From: Actinomycetota bacterium
Lineage (GTDB): Bacteria > Actinomycetota > Thermoleophilia > Gaiellales > Gaiellaceae
Direction of reading: 5' to 3'
Length of the DNA stretch: 64,000 nt
NCBI GenBank assembly: GCA_005884005.1
Contig: VAWI01000061.1
Span: 1-64,000 of the forward strand
The position numbers and the translations under genes were made by a program. The notes below the pieces were generated by a model. That model did not search any database and had not been told where the DNA came from. It worked only from the letters and a program-made list of their open reading frames with translations. Within the stretch, counting starts at the first letter, position 1. The number at the start of each line of letters is the position of its first letter. Below, piece by piece: positions 14,989 through 26,109 of this stretch.

Positions 14989-15911
14989 AGGCGCGTGTCT
15001 GCGACCGCGAACATCGCCTGCGCGTCCTCGCCGTCGTCCGGATAGCGCGCCGCACCTGCGCTCAGCGTGACCGGGACGGGCAGCTCGCCCGACTCCACGA
15101 GCTCGCCTATCCGGGCGTTGAGGCGCTCGAGAAAGGTCTCGCCGGTGTCCGGATCCGTCTCGACCAGCAAGGCCGCGAACTCGTCGCCGCCCATGCGACC
15201 CGCGAGATCGGACCGACGGAGCTCGTCGCGCAAGAGCTCGGCGACCCGCCCCAGCACGCGATCGCCGGCCTGGTGGCCGTGCGTGTCGTTGATCTCCTTG
15301 AAGTCGTCGAAGTCGAGGTAGACGAGCGTGAGGCCGGAGTCGTACCGCTTGGCCCGCTCGAGCTCGAGCTCGAACTCGCGGGTGAAGGAAGTGTGGTTGA
15401 GCAGGTCGGTGAGCGCGTCGTGCCGGGCCTTGTACGCGAGCTCCGAAGTCGCGCGGTCGAAGTAGGCGACGACACACTCGGTGACGAGGCTGTCGATCAC
15501 GTCGTGGAGGCGCTCCTCGAGCACGAAGACGTCCTTCGCTTCGAAATCGGCGCTGCGGTCGAGCACGAGCCGCCAAAGCACGCGTCGGAGGATGAGGAAC
15601 TCGGTGACGATGTCGCGAGGCGCAAAACCGAGCGCCTCACGCTCGCGAGCGTGATCACGGACGAGCGCCGCCAACGGGCTGCCGCGGCGCAGACGTTCCG
15701 GCTTCGGATGGAGCAGGTGCTCCGCGAGCTCGGCAATGAAGGTCGGCATGTCGCCGAGCTGGCCGATGCGGCCGAGCCTGGCCAGCGGCGGAATCGCGTC
15801 GTCCCGAAGCCCCTCCTCGACGACGGACATCGCGAGATCCCAGGCCTCGGCCCGGATTTCGTCGGCGAGCCGGGCGAGGGGTTCGAAAGTCGCGGCGGGC
15901 CCCTTGTCCAC
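14958..15911 (-). CDS. diguanylate cyclase with N-terminal helical sensor region
   Basis: This is a GGDEF protein that would make cyclic di-GMP from GTP. The catalytic motif is GRMGGDEFAALL, with an RRSD product-inhibition site (RxxD) five residues before it. The N-terminal 140 residues are helical, with no membrane segment, and resemble RsbRD/globin-like regulatory domains of cytosolic sensors (WRLVLDRSADFEAKDVFVLEERLHD region). The start is uncertain: GTG 15911 is chosen; ATG 15986 is also in frame but adds an unconserved-looking tail. It is divergent from rpsB and convergent with rluD. Confidence 0.85.
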   Translation of the reverse strand: MDKGPAATFEPLARLADEIRAEAWDLAMSVVEEGLRDDAIPPLARLGRIGQLGDMPTFIAELAEHLLHPKPERLRRGSPLAALVRDHAREREALGFAPRDIVTEFLILRRVLWRLVLDRSADFEAKDVFVLEERLHDVIDSLVTECVVAYFDRATSELAYKARHDALTDLLNHTSFTREFELELERAKRYDSGLTLVYLDFDDFKEINDTHGHQAGDRVLGRVAELLRDELRRSDLAGRMGGDEFAALLVETDPDTGETFLERLNARIGELVESGELPVPVTLSAGAARYPDDGEDAQAMFAVADTRLYDVKRASAA

Positions 15912-15980
15912 ACTGGAGTCATCGGCGTTTGTGGCCGGAACCTGAGTTAAAAAGGGGAATCTGAGGGAGATTCCCGCTGG

Positions 15981-16112
15981 TAACATGAACCGGTTTTTTG
16001 GCCACCGACCCGGCGGGTCGGCTGGGTGGCGGTGCCGGCGCCGACGACGCCCGGTTCCACCCGGTTTCCGCCGGCAGCACAACCTTCAAACCAACAGAAA
16101 GGGGCTCAGCCC
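15981..16112 (+). promoter_or_regulatory. rpsB promoter and structured leader
   Basis: TAACAT (15981-15986) is a plausible -10. The leader of about 120 nt contains a nested hairpin, CCGACCC-GGC-GGGTCGG within GCCACC/GGTGGC, then further GC-rich pairing. GAAAGGGG lies 8-9 nt before GTG 16113. Long structured rpsB leaders often bind S2 for feedback control; whether this one does is inference. Confidence 0.5.
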
Positions 16113-16997
16113 GTGGCAGTCGTCAGCATGCGAGAGCTTTTGGAAGCCGGAGTCCATTTCGGCCACCAGACGCGCCGCTGGAACCCGAAGATGAAGCGCT
16201 TCATCTTCGGCGAGCGAGGCGGCATCTACATCATCGACCTCCAACAAACGCTCGAGCGCCTCGAGGAGGCCGCCGCGTTCGCAAGGAATCTCGCGGAGCG
16301 CGGGGGCTCGGTGCTCTTCGTCGGCACCAAGAAGCAGTCAATGGACTCGATCGCCGAGCAGGCGGAACGCGTCGGCATGCCTTACGTCCATCATCGTTGG
16401 CTCGGCGGACTGCTCACCAATTGGCGAACGATCTCGAACCGGATCGAGCGTCTGCACGAGCTTCGCCGGCTCCGCGATGACGGACAGCTCGAGCTGCTGC
16501 CCTCGAAGGAGCGAATCGCGATGCTCGCCGAGCTCGAGAAGCTGGACACGAACCTCGGCGGCGTCGCGGACATGCGCAAGCAGCCCGACGCAGTCTTCGT
16601 GGTCGACTTGCGCAAGGAGCAGCTGGCCGTGCGCGAGGCGCGGCGGCTCGGCCTGCCGATCATCGCCCTCGTCGATACCAACTGCGATCCCGACGAGGCG
16701 GACTACGTGATTCCCGGCAACGACGACGCGATCCGCTCGTGTTCGCTGGTGATCCGCGCAATTGCCAACGCGATCGACGCGGGCAAGGCAAAGGTGACGC
16801 CGGCCGAGATGGCCCCTCCCGCCGCGGAACCCGAGGAGCCCCAAGCAGAGGAGGCGGAAGCGCCTGGGGCCGAGGAGATCGCCCAGGATCCGGCGTACGA
16901 GCAGATCGGAGCGCAGGAAAGCGCCGGCGAGGAGGTCTCGCCCGACGACGCCTCGTCGCCGGTTCGCGCAGAGGCCTCCACGGAGGGCTCATCGTGA
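16113..16997 (+). CDS. rpsB: 30S ribosomal protein S2
   Basis: S2 is a 30S head protein. The sequence from GTG 16113 starts [27 protein letters not shown], a perfect S2 start. It has [28 protein letters not shown] and [28 protein letters not shown]. The C-terminal 60 residues form an acidic, Pro/Glu/Ala-rich tail, common in actinobacterial S2. It has a Shine-Dalgarno sequence (GAAAGGGG). The stop overlaps the tsf start as GTGA. Confidence 0.97.
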   Translation: MAVVSMRELLEAGVHFGHQTRRWNPKMKRFIFGERGGIYIIDLQQTLERLEEAAAFARNLAERGGSVLFVGTKKQSMDSIAEQAERVGMPYVHHRWLGGLLTNWRTISNRIERLHELRRLRDDGQLELLPSKERIAMLAELEKLDTNLGGVADMRKQPDAVFVVDLRKEQLAVREARRLGLPIIALVDTNCDPDEADYVIPGNDDAIRSCSLVIRAIANAIDAGKAKVTPAEMAPPAAEPEEPQAEEAEAPGAEEIAQDPAYEQIGAQESAGEEVSPDDASSPVRAEASTEGSS

Positions 16998-17796
16998 CCG
17001 AGATCTCAGCGTCTCTCGTCAAGGAGCTCCGCGACCTGACGGGTGCCGGGATGATGGACTGTAAGCGGGCCCTGCAGGACACGAACGGCGATCTCGACGC
17101 CGCGAAGACACTGCTCAGAGAGCGCGGCCTGGCGAGCGCCGCCAAGCGCGCGGGCCGCGAGACGACGGAGGGCAAGGTCGGCTATCGAGTCGCCGACGAC
17201 GCCAAGCGGGGCGTCATCATCGCCGTCGGCTGCGAGACCGAGCCGGTCTCGAACAACGAGGAGTTTCTCGCCTTCGCGGTCAAGCTGCTCGAAGCCGTGG
17301 AGCGCGAGGGCCCCGACGCCGTCGACCAGCTCGACGAGGACCGCCAGGAGCTTGCAGCCAAGCTCGGCGAGAACATCGTCGTCGCGGGGGCGGCGCGGTT
17401 CGAGGCCGTCGACGGGGCCGTGATCGACGGCTACTCGCACCCGCCGGCGAACAAGCTCGGTGTGCTCGTCCAGGTCCGCGGCGGCTCGGATGAGATCGCG
17501 CGGAAGCTCGCGATGCACATCGCGGCTTCTCCCGCGACCCGCTGGATCGGCCGCGAGGACGTTCCTGAGGATGTCGTCACGGCCGAGCGCGAGATCTACA
17601 CAAATTCGGACGAGGTCCAGTCGAAGCCCGAGCAAGCGCGTGAGAAGATCGTCGAAGGGATGTTGAACAAGCGCTTCTTCGCGGAACAGGTCCTCGTCGA
17701 CCAGCCCTGGATCCACGAGACGTCGAAGTCCGTGGGCGAGGTGCTCGGCGAACAGGGCGCCGAGGTGCTCGAGTTCGAGCGGCTCCAGCTCGGATA

Positions 17797-17797
<1 letters not shown>
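16994..17797 (+). CDS. tsf: elongation factor Ts
   Basis: EF-Ts is the GDP exchange factor of EF-Tu. The 267-residue protein has the UBA-like N terminus ([20 protein letters not shown]), [23 protein letters not shown], and the two core repeats ending [24 protein letters not shown] 16994 overlaps the rpsB stop (GTGA). Its stop codon shares a base with the left arm of the structured element that leads to pyrH. Confidence 0.97.
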
Positions 17798-19289
<1,492 letters not shown>

Positions 19290-19291
19290 GC

Positions 19292-19412
19292 CGCGGAAAA
19301 TGCTTCGCCTCGTTAACGGTCGCGCGCGTGAATCGCTCGACCTCTTGAGCGGCATCGCAAGCGACGCCTTGCGCGAGGCTGTTTTCTCGCCTCGCTTCGC
19401 TCGCGAAACAAA
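19292..19412 (+). repeat. degenerate terminator/hairpin repeat between frr and uppS
   Basis: About 60 bp (19312-19371) matches the repeat family: GTTAACGGTCGCGCGCGTGAATCG, CCTCTTGAGC and GGCATCGCAAGCGACGCC. Hairpin 1 is imperfect here. To its left, CGCGGAAAATG (19292-19302) resembles the uppS start region CGCGAAACAAAATG (19402-19415) about 110-113 bp away, in line with the flank-duplication pattern, but the similarity is short. Confidence 0.5.
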
Positions 19413-20153
19413 ATGAGACTTCTCTCCCGCATCCGCCGCAAGCGACATGAGCGGACGGCGGAGCCTTTGGAGCCGGTCGGCTGCGTTGCGATCATCCTCG
19501 ACGGAAACGGGCGCTGGGCCATGTCCCGCGGGCTTCCGGTTGCCGAAGGCCACCGCGAGGGGACGCGTGCGCTGCGGCGGACGGTCGAGGCGGCGATCGA
19601 CCTGGAGATCGGCTCGCTCATCGTCTACGGCTTCTCGACCGAGAACTGGACGCGACCGCCCGATGAGGTCGACTCGCTGATGGAGATCTTCAGCGAGACG
19701 ATCGACCGGGAGCTTCCCGATCTCGCCAAGCAGGGCGTCCGAGTCCGCTTCCTCGGCCGGCATGACCGCGCCCCCGATGAGCTTCAGGACAAGATGGCGG
19801 AGCTCGAAGCGCGAACCGGAACGAACAATCGCCTCGATCTGTGGATCGCCTTCGACTACGGCGGCCGTGCGGAGCTGGCCGATGCGGCGAGGCGGTTGGT
19901 CCAGGCCGGTGTCGCTCCCGAGGAGATCGACGAGGACACCTTCGCCCGCGCTCTTTACGAGCCGGAGCTGCCCGATCCGGATTTGCTGATTCGGACCGCC
20001 GGCGACCAGCGGATCTCGAATTTCCTCCTCTGGCAACTGGCGTATTCCGAGCTTGTGTTCGTCGAGACGCCCTGGCCGGACTTCGGTGAGGACGATCTAC
20101 GTGCGGCCCTCGCCGAGTATGCCGGCCGCGAGCGGAGATTCGGCGGCAGATAA
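19413..20153 (+). CDS. uppS: isoprenyl transferase (undecaprenyl diphosphate synthase)
   Basis: This cis-prenyltransferase elongates allylic diphosphates with IPP to form the lipid carrier of wall synthesis. The 246-residue protein has AIILDGNGRWAMSRGLPVAEGHREG with the catalytic Asp, YGFSTENWTRP, DLWIAFDYGGRAEL, and PDLLIRTAGDQRISNFLLWQLAYSEL. All key residues are present. It starts a unit with cdsA, dxr and rseP. The chain length of the product cannot be read from sequence alone. Confidence 0.95.
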   Translation: MRLLSRIRRKRHERTAEPLEPVGCVAIILDGNGRWAMSRGLPVAEGHREGTRALRRTVEAAIDLEIGSLIVYGFSTENWTRPPDEVDSLMEIFSETIDRELPDLAKQGVRVRFLGRHDRAPDELQDKMAELEARTGTNNRLDLWIAFDYGGRAELADAARRLVQAGVAPEEIDEDTFARALYEPELPDPDLLIRTAGDQRISNFLLWQLAYSELVFVETPWPDFGEDDLRAALAEYAGRERRFGGR

Positions 20154-20164
20154 GTGGCTCTCTG

Positions 20165-20962
20165 TTGAGCTCCTTTTGGTCGCGGATCGTCGTCGGCGCC
20201 GTGCTCCTGCCGGCGGTGCTCGGCCTGGTCTATCTCGGCGGCTGGTGGCTCTGGGCGCTCGCGCTCGTGGCCGCGCTGATCGCGCTGGATGAGCTCTACC
20301 GGCTCGCGCGGCCGCTGCGGCCGCTCGTACTGGCGGGCTATGCGGGCACTCTGCTCGCCCTGCTCGGCGCGCAGCTCGGCGGGATCCCATGGATGGCGGC
20401 GGGCTTCCTGAGCACGATCGCGCTCGCATTCGTCCTCAAAGGAATCTCCGACACGCGGCAATCCCTGACGGTGGCGATTGCGACAACCGTCTTCGGCGTC
20501 GCCTGGATCGGACTTGGGCTCGCGCACGCGTTGCTGCTTCGCTCCATTCCGGAGCACGGGCGCCTGGCCGTCTTCACCGTGCTGCTGACCGTCTTCGCGG
20601 CGGACGCTTTCGCCTATTTCGTCGGCCTGCTGATCGGGCGGCACAAGATGTCGCCGGTGCTCTCCCCGGGCAAGACGTGGGAGGGTCTCGTCGCCGGGAC
20701 GATCGTGGCGATCCTGGTGCCATTCTTCGCTCTCTACCATCAGCACTTCCTGACGGTGGGCGAGGCCCTCGCGCTGGGCGTCGTGATCGCGATCTCGGCT
20801 CCGCTCGGCGATCTGTTCGAATCGGCCGTCAAACGCGACATGAACGCCAAGGACTCAGGGCGCCTGCTCGGCGGCCACGGCGGCATGCTCGACCGGGTTG
20901 ACGCTCTGTTGTTCGCGTCGGTCGCCTCGTACTACCTAGTTCGCGCGTTTGGCTGGACCTGA
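20165..20962 (+). CDS. cdsA: phosphatidate cytidylyltransferase
   Basis: CdsA makes CDP-diacylglycerol, the precursor of all phospholipids, in the membrane. The 265-residue protein is highly hydrophobic with about seven or eight spans. The signature is SAVKRDMNAKDSGRLLGGHGGMLDRVD, with the catalytic Asp residues, preceded by LSPGKTWEGLVAG. TTG 20165 is the only sensible start after the uppS stop. pgsA, the next step for phosphatidylglycerol, lies at 27.8 kb. Confidence 0.94.
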   Translation: MSSFWSRIVVGAVLLPAVLGLVYLGGWWLWALALVAALIALDELYRLARPLRPLVLAGYAGTLLALLGAQLGGIPWMAAGFLSTIALAFVLKGISDTRQSLTVAIATTVFGVAWIGLGLAHALLLRSIPEHGRLAVFTVLLTVFAADAFAYFVGLLIGRHKMSPVLSPGKTWEGLVAGTIVAILVPFFALYHQHFLTVGEALALGVVIAISAPLGDLFESAVKRDMNAKDSGRLLGGHGGMLDRVDALLFASVASYYLVRAFGWT

Positions 20963-20989
20963 CTGAATCCGCAGACCAGGGGTGCCTCG

Positions 20990-20995
20990 TACAAT
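20990..20995 (+). promoter_or_regulatory. -10 box of dxr
   Basis: TACAAT, five of six matches to TATAAT, ends 8 nt before the dxr ATG at 21004, so the mRNA would be leaderless or have a leader of one or two bases. Confidence 0.55.
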
Positions 20996-21003
20996 CTGAA
21001 GCA

Positions 21004-22065
21004 ATGAAGCGCATCGCCCTTCTCGGGGCCACCGGCTCGATCGGGCGACAGGCGCTGGAGATCATCGGCGCGCACCCCGAGCTCGAGCTCGTTGCCGCCG
21101 CCTCGGGCTCGCAGCCGATCGACGGGGTCGCGCCGCTGACGCAGGTCGGCGGCGACCTGACCGACCTGCTCGAGCGTGCCCGGCCCGACGTCGTCCTCAA
21201 CGCCGTGGTCGGCTTTGCCGGATTGCCGGCGACTCTGTGGGCTCTGGAGCGGGGAATCGACCTGGCGCTGGCGAACAAGGAGAGCCTCGTGGCGGCGGGC
21301 GAGCTCGCAACGAGCGCTTGGCAGCGCGGAGGAGGGCGGCTGCTGCCGGTCGACAGCGAGCACTCGGCCGCCTACCAGTGCCTCGAGAGCCGCGAACCGG
21401 GCACCGTGCATTCGCTGGTGCTGACCGCGTCGGGCGGCCCGTTCCGAGGACGGAGTCGCGAGGAGCTCGCCGACGTGACGCCGGCGGAGGCACTTGCACA
21501 TCCGACCTGGAACATGGGGCCGAAGATCACGATCGACTCGGCCACGCTCGCCAACAAGGGTCTCGAGCTGATCGAGGCGCACTTTCTCTTCGGCCTGGAA
21601 TACGAGCGGCTCGAGGTCGTGGTGCACCCGACGTCCACCGTTCATGCGCTCGTGCGCTTCCACGACGGCGCCGCGCTCGCGCATCTCGGCTACCCGGACA
21701 TGCGGGTGCCGATCTCCTTCGCGTTGACGTATCCGGAGCGGACGGCGACCCCGGTCCCGCCGCTTGACCTCAGCGTGGGGCTGACGCTCGAGTTCGAGGC
21801 CCCCGACCTGGAGACGTTTCCGTTGCTGACCCTTGCCCGGCAAGCCGGAAAGCAGGCCGGCACCTACCCCTGTGCGTTCAATGCCGCGAACGAGGTCGCC
21901 GTCGCCGCCTTTCTGGAAGGACGGCTTCCGTTCCTGGGAATCGCCGAGACGGTGGAGGAGACATTGGCATCGGTCGACGGCGCCCCGGCGCGAGAGCTGA
22001 GCGAGCTCTTCGAGGCCGACGCGGAGGCGCGACGGCTTGCCGAGAGGACCGCCGCAACAGCATGA
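21004..22065 (+). CDS. dxr: 1-deoxy-D-xylulose 5-phosphate reductoisomerase
   Basis: DXR commits carbon to the MEP isoprenoid pathway. The 353-residue protein starts with the NADPH motif LLGATGSIGRQALEII. The catalytic part has LANKESLV, PVDSEHSA, LTASGGPFRG, HPTWNMGPKITIDSATLANKGLE and FNAANEVAVAAFL. It is some 30 residues shorter than E. coli DXR, the difference lying in the N-terminal domain. It overlaps rseP by ATGA. ispG of the same pathway is two genes downstream. Confidence 0.96.
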   Translation: MKRIALLGATGSIGRQALEIIGAHPELELVAAASGSQPIDGVAPLTQVGGDLTDLLERARPDVVLNAVVGFAGLPATLWALERGIDLALANKESLVAAGELATSAWQRGGGRLLPVDSEHSAAYQCLESREPGTVHSLVLTASGGPFRGRSREELADVTPAEALAHPTWNMGPKITIDSATLANKGLELIEAHFLFGLEYERLEVVVHPTSTVHALVRFHDGAALAHLGYPDMRVPISFALTYPERTATPVPPLDLSVGLTLEFEAPDLETFPLLTLARQAGKQAGTYPCAFNAANEVAVAAFLEGRLPFLGIAETVEETLASVDGAPARELSELFEADAEARRLAERTAATA

Positions 22066-23294
22066 GCATCCTGATCGCGATTGTCGGGCTCGGCTTCTTG
22101 GTGATGATCCACGAGGCAGGCCATTTCTTCACCGCCCGTGCAGTCGGCATGAAGCCACGGCGCTTCTATGTCGGCTTTCCGCCCGCGCTCGTGAAGGCGA
22201 CGCACAACGGAATCGAGTACGGACTCGGCGCGATCCCGCTCGGAGGCTACGTCAAGATCCCGGGGATGCACCGGCCGGCGCCGACCGACCTGGACGCAAG
22301 CTTCGGGCCGGCGCTACTCCATGACCCGTCGCTCGTGGGACCGGTCGAACGCCTGAAACGCCTCGTGGCGGAAGGGAACTTCGCCGAGGCGCGTCAGGCC
22401 CTCGGAAGCCTCGACGAAGCGCTCGAGCAGGCCGAGTTGCCTCCGCCCGCGGCGCGCGCGGCTCGCCGCGGGCGCGAAGAGCTCGCCGACGGACTCGGCC
22501 AGGATGCCTACTGGCGTCAGCGGACCTGGAAGCGTGTCGCCGTGATCGCCGCGGGCCCGTTCACGAACATCGTCTTCGCAATCGTCGTGCTCGCGATCGT
22601 CTACATGATCGGGATCCCGGACGGCGCTTCTCGCCGCGTCGAGAAGGTCTCGCCGAACTCGCCGGCAGCGCACGCCGGCCTGCGTCCGGGTGACGAGATC
22701 GTGGCCGTGAACCTGCAGCCGACGACGACGTTCAAGCAGGTCTCGGAGGCGCTCAGATCGAGCAAGGGCAAGCCCGTCATCGTCTCGATTCGTCGTCCGC
22801 CCGGCAAGTACATCGAGCTTCCCCCGGAGAAGACGATCAAGCAGAACGGCTATTACATCTATGGCTTCCAGCCGGCGGGAGTGGTCTACAAGCGCTACGA
22901 CCCTGCCACGGCGGTCGGGCTTGCCGGAAAGGACACCTGGGAGGTGACGAAGGGCATCGCCACGTCGCTGGCCTCGATCGTCCAGGGCCCGGGCCGCAAG
23001 CAGGTCTCGTCTCCCGTCGGGATCGTCGATGTCTCCAGTCAGGCCGTGAAGACGGATTACCGGGACTATCTGGAGATCCTGGCGCTGATCAGCCTCTCGC
23101 TCGCTCTGCTGAACCTGCTGCCACTTCTGCCGCTGGACGGGGGCCACATCGCCTTCTCGCTGATCGAGGGGATTCGGGGTCGTTCGGTCGGCCGCGCCGT
23201 CTACGAGCGGGTTTCGGCCGTGGGAATTGCGCTGGTGCTGCTGATGTTCTTCGTGGGCCTGTCGAACGACATCGGGCGAATCGGCGGGGGCTAG
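22062..23294 (+). CDS. rseP: RseP-type site-2 intramembrane metalloprotease
   Basis: This M50B zinc protease cleaves membrane-bound substrates such as anti-sigma factors or remnant signal peptides. HEAGH in span 1 (VMIHEAGHFFTARAVG) and LPLLPLDGGHI near the C terminus form the active site; a PDZ domain (SPNSPAAHAGLRPGDEIVAVN) lies between. An insertion of about 75 residues, probably helical and Ala/Glu/Arg rich (LKRLVAEGNFAEARQALGSL region), sits between the first cytosolic loop and the second span. ATG overlaps dxr. Confidence 0.93.
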   Translation: MSILIAIVGLGFLVMIHEAGHFFTARAVGMKPRRFYVGFPPALVKATHNGIEYGLGAIPLGGYVKIPGMHRPAPTDLDASFGPALLHDPSLVGPVERLKRLVAEGNFAEARQALGSLDEALEQAELPPPAARAARRGREELADGLGQDAYWRQRTWKRVAVIAAGPFTNIVFAIVVLAIVYMIGIPDGASRRVEKVSPNSPAAHAGLRPGDEIVAVNLQPTTTFKQVSEALRSSKGKPVIVSIRRPPGKYIELPPEKTIKQNGYYIYGFQPAGVVYKRYDPATAVGLAGKDTWEVTKGIATSLASIVQGPGRKQVSSPVGIVDVSSQAVKTDYRDYLEILALISLSLALLNLLPLLPLDGGHIAFSLIEGIRGRSVGRAVYERVSAVGIALVLLMFFVGLSNDIGRIGGG

Positions 23295-23297
23295 ACT
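23292..23297 (+). promoter_or_regulatory. -10 box of ispG
   Basis: TAGACT overlaps the rseP stop codon and ends 7 nt before the ispG ATG at 23305, predicting a leaderless transcript. Confidence 0.5.
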
Positions 23298-23304
23298 CGT
23301 TCAT

Positions 23305-24438
23305 ATGGCGAGTGAGCGCTCGATGAATGTCGGCGGAGTCCAGATCGGCGGCGGCGCCCCCGTGGTAGTCCAGTCGATGACGCTGACGAAGACGCACGAC
23401 GTCGAGGCGACAACGGCTCAGATCGCGGCGCTCGCCTCCGCGGGCTGCGAGGTCGTGCGCGTCGCCGTGCCGAAGTCCGAGGACGCAGACGCGCTACCCA
23501 AGCTCGTGCGGCTTTCGCCGATCCCGGTGATCGCGGATATCCACTTCAACGCCAGCCTGGCTCTGCGCGCCATCGACGCGGGAGTGGCGGCCGTTCGGAT
23601 CAACCCCGGCAACATCGGCGGCCCGGACAGGGTCGCCGAGGTCGTTCGCGCGGCGAAGGCCGCCGGGATGCCGATGAGGATCGGCGCCAACTCTGGCTCG
23701 CTGCCGAAGCACCTTTCGGACCTCGCTCAGAGCGATCAGGCCGAGGCGCTCGTCGAGGCGGCACTCGAGGAGGTTCGCTTACTCGAGAGCCTCGACTACT
23801 ACGACTTCAAGATCTCCGTCAAGTCGAGCCACGTCCCGACGATGATCCGGGCGTACCGGCTGCTCGCGTCGAAGGTGCCGTATCCGCTCCATCTCGGCGT
23901 CACCGAGGCCGGGACGCCGTTTTCCGGGTCGATCAAGAGCGCCGTCGGCATGGGCACGCTGCTCGTGGACGGGATCGGTGACACCTTGCGTGTCTCGCTG
24001 ACAGCCGACCCCGTCGAGGAGGTCAAGACCGGGTTCGAGATCCTGAAGTCGCTCGGCCTGCGTGAGCGCGGGCCGATCATGATCGCGTGTCCAAGTTGCG
24101 GGCGCGACAACGTCGGTGTCCAGAACCTCGCCGAGAAGGTCGAGGAGCGCCTGCACGCCTACCCGCAGCATTTCGAGGTCGCCGTGCTGGGGTGCGCGGT
24201 CAACGGACCGGGGGAGGCCGGCGACGCCGACTTCGGCATCGCGGGCGGCCGCGACGTCGGCTTCGTCTATGCCCACGGCCGCGTGCTCAAGAAGGTCTCG
24301 TCCGACATTCTCGTCGATGAGCTCTTTCATGCGATCGACGAATGGATCGCCGACGGCATGCACCGGCCGAAGCGCCTCAAAATGGCGAAGCCGGCCGCCT
24401 TGGCCATGGCCGAGGCTTCGCTGATCCCCATCGAGTAG
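23305..24438 (+). CDS. ispG: 4-hydroxy-3-methylbut-2-enyl diphosphate synthase (GcpE)
   Basis: IspG is the [4Fe-4S] enzyme that reductively opens MEcPP to HMBPP. The 377-residue protein shows VVQSMTLTKTHDVEAT, ADIHFNASLALRA, VRINPGNIG, IKSAVGMGTLLVDGIGDT, CPSCGRDN and CAVNGPGEAGDADFGIAGG, the Cys residues being cluster ligands. The C-terminal tail after HAIDEWIADG is longer than usual. The start at ATG 23305 agrees with the TAGACT -10. Confidence 0.96.
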   Translation: MASERSMNVGGVQIGGGAPVVVQSMTLTKTHDVEATTAQIAALASAGCEVVRVAVPKSEDADALPKLVRLSPIPVIADIHFNASLALRAIDAGVAAVRINPGNIGGPDRVAEVVRAAKAAGMPMRIGANSGSLPKHLSDLAQSDQAEALVEAALEEVRLLESLDYYDFKISVKSSHVPTMIRAYRLLASKVPYPLHLGVTEAGTPFSGSIKSAVGMGTLLVDGIGDTLRVSLTADPVEEVKTGFEILKSLGLRERGPIMIACPSCGRDNVGVQNLAEKVEERLHAYPQHFEVAVLGCAVNGPGEAGDADFGIAGGRDVGFVYAHGRVLKKVSSDILVDELFHAIDEWIADGMHRPKRLKMAKPAALAMAEASLIPIE

Positions 24439-24453
24439 CCTGAGTCGGCAACG

Positions 24454-26109
24454 GTGATTGTCAGGGCTTCTCAGCTCTTCCTTCCGACGCTGCGCGCTGA
24501 CCCGGCGGATGCTGAGGTCGCCAGTCACAAGCTGCTCGTCCGCGGCGGCTTCATCCGCCAGGTCAGCGCGGGCGTATGGACTTACATGCCGCTCGGCTGG
24601 CGCGTGCACCAGAAGGTCGTCCAGATCATCCGCGAGGAGATGGACGGAATCGGCGCCCAAGAGATGCTGGCCCCGGTGCTGACGCCCGGGGAGCTCTGGG
24701 AGACGTCGGGCCGCTACGACCTGCCGGTCGTCTTCAAGCTCCAGGACCGCAACGGCCGAAAATTCGTGCTGCCCATGTCGCACGAGGAGACGTTCACCTT
24801 CCACGCCAAGGAGGTGCAGTCGTACAAGCAGCTGCCGCAGGTCTGGTACCACTTCGGCACGAAGGAGCGCGACGAGCCGCGGCCGCGAGGAGGGCTCCTT
24901 CGCGTGCGCGAGTTCATCATGAAGGACTCCTACTCGTTCGACCGCGACGAGGCAGGCCTGGACGAGAGCTTCCGCAAGCACGCCGAGGCGTACGGCCGGA
25001 TCTTCGAGCGTTGCCAGCTCGAGTTCTACGAGGTCGAGGCCGAGTCGGGAGAGATGGGTGGCAAGGACAGCAACGACTTCCTGGCGCCGGGCGCGGGCGA
25101 GAACTTCCTCGTGCGCTGTGAGAACGGGGACTACGCGGCCGACATCGAAGCCGCGCACGGCGTCCCTTCGACGGCGGACTTCCCGGCCGTGCTCGCCGCG
25201 CCGGAAGAGGTCGAGACGCCGGGCATGAGGACGATCGACGAGGTCTCGAAGCTTCTCGACGTGGATCCTCGCGCGACGGCGAAGGCGATGCCGGTCGTCG
25301 CGGAAGGCAAGGTCGTCCTCGCCCTGATCCGAGGCGACGACCGTCTTGACGAGGCGAAGATCGCCGCGGTGCTCGGGCAATTCGTGCGTCCTGCGCATCC
25401 TGAGGAGATCACCGAGACCTTCGGAGCGGACGGCGGCTCGATCGGGCCGGTCGGTTCACCGGTGCCGGTCCTCGCCGACGAAGCGCTGCGCGAAGGGCAG
25501 TACGTCGTCGGCGCCAACCGTGACGACCGCCATCTGAAGGGAGCGCAGGCGGGACGCGACTTCGAGGCGGAGTTCGCCGATCTCAGACGGGTCAAGGAGG
25601 GCGATTCCTGCCCGAACTGCGGCGGCAACCTGACGATCGAGCAGGCAATCGAGCTGGGCCACATCTTCAAGCTCGGGACGTTCTACTCGATCCCCTTCGA
25701 GGCGAACTTCCTCGACGAGGACGGAACGGAGAAGCCTCTGGTCATGGGCAGCTACGGGATCGGCCCGGGTCGCGTGATAGCCGCGATCGTCGAGCAGCAT
25801 CACGACGAGGAGGGAATCGTCTGGCCTCGATCTGTGGCACCGTACGATGTGCACGTGGTCACGCTCCCAGGCGTCGAAGAGCAGGCCCAAGAGGCGTCGT
25901 CGGCCCTCGACGCCGCGGGGCTCAGCGTCCTTCTGGACGACCGCGACGCGCGCGCCGGCGAGAAGTTCGCCGACGCCGACCTGATCGGGCTGCCGAGCAG
26001 GGTCACGGTCGGCAAGAAAACGCTCGAGGACGGCGCCGTCGACGTCCGCGAGCGCGCCACGGGCGAGGAGCGGCGAGTTCCGATCGCGTCGCTGGGGGAA
26101 GCGTTCTAG
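24454..26109 (+). CDS. proS: prolyl-tRNA synthetase
   Basis: This is the class II synthetase that charges tRNA-Pro. The bacterial-type architecture of 551 residues is seen: catalytic motifs (YMPLGWRVHQKVVQIIREEM; PRPRGGLLRVREFIMKDSYSF), an inserted editing domain (about residues 220-375), KLGTFYSIPFEANFLDEDG, GSYGIGPGRVIAAIVEQHHDE and the C-terminal anticodon-binding domain. GTG 24454 lies 12 nt after TAGCCT (24436-24441). A tRNA-Pro gene is encoded 0.3 kb downstream on the other strand. Confidence 0.96.
   Translation: MIVRASQLFLPTLRADPADAEVASHKLLVRGGFIRQVSAGVWTYMPLGWRVHQKVVQIIREEMDGIGAQEMLAPVLTPGELWETSGRYDLPVVFKLQDRNGRKFVLPMSHEETFTFHAKEVQSYKQLPQVWYHFGTKERDEPRPRGGLLRVREFIMKDSYSFDRDEAGLDESFRKHAEAYGRIFERCQLEFYEVEAESGEMGGKDSNDFLAPGAGENFLVRCENGDYAADIEAAHGVPSTADFPAVLAAPEEVETPGMRTIDEVSKLLDVDPRATAKAMPVVAEGKVVLALIRGDDRLDEAKIAAVLGQFVRPAHPEEITETFGADGGSIGPVGSPVPVLADEALREGQYVVGANRDDRHLKGAQAGRDFEAEFADLRRVKEGDSCPNCGGNLTIEQAIELGHIFKLGTFYSIPFEANFLDEDGTEKPLVMGSYGIGPGRVIAAIVEQHHDEEGIVWPRSVAPYDVHVVTLPGVEEQAQEASSALDAAGLSVLLDDRDARAGEKFADADLIGLPSRVTVGKKTLEDGAVDVRERATGEERRVPIASLGEAF

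Noticed and set aside
23779-25398. 539-codon open frame on the - strand
   Set aside because: It is antisense to ispG and proS, both complete and conserved.
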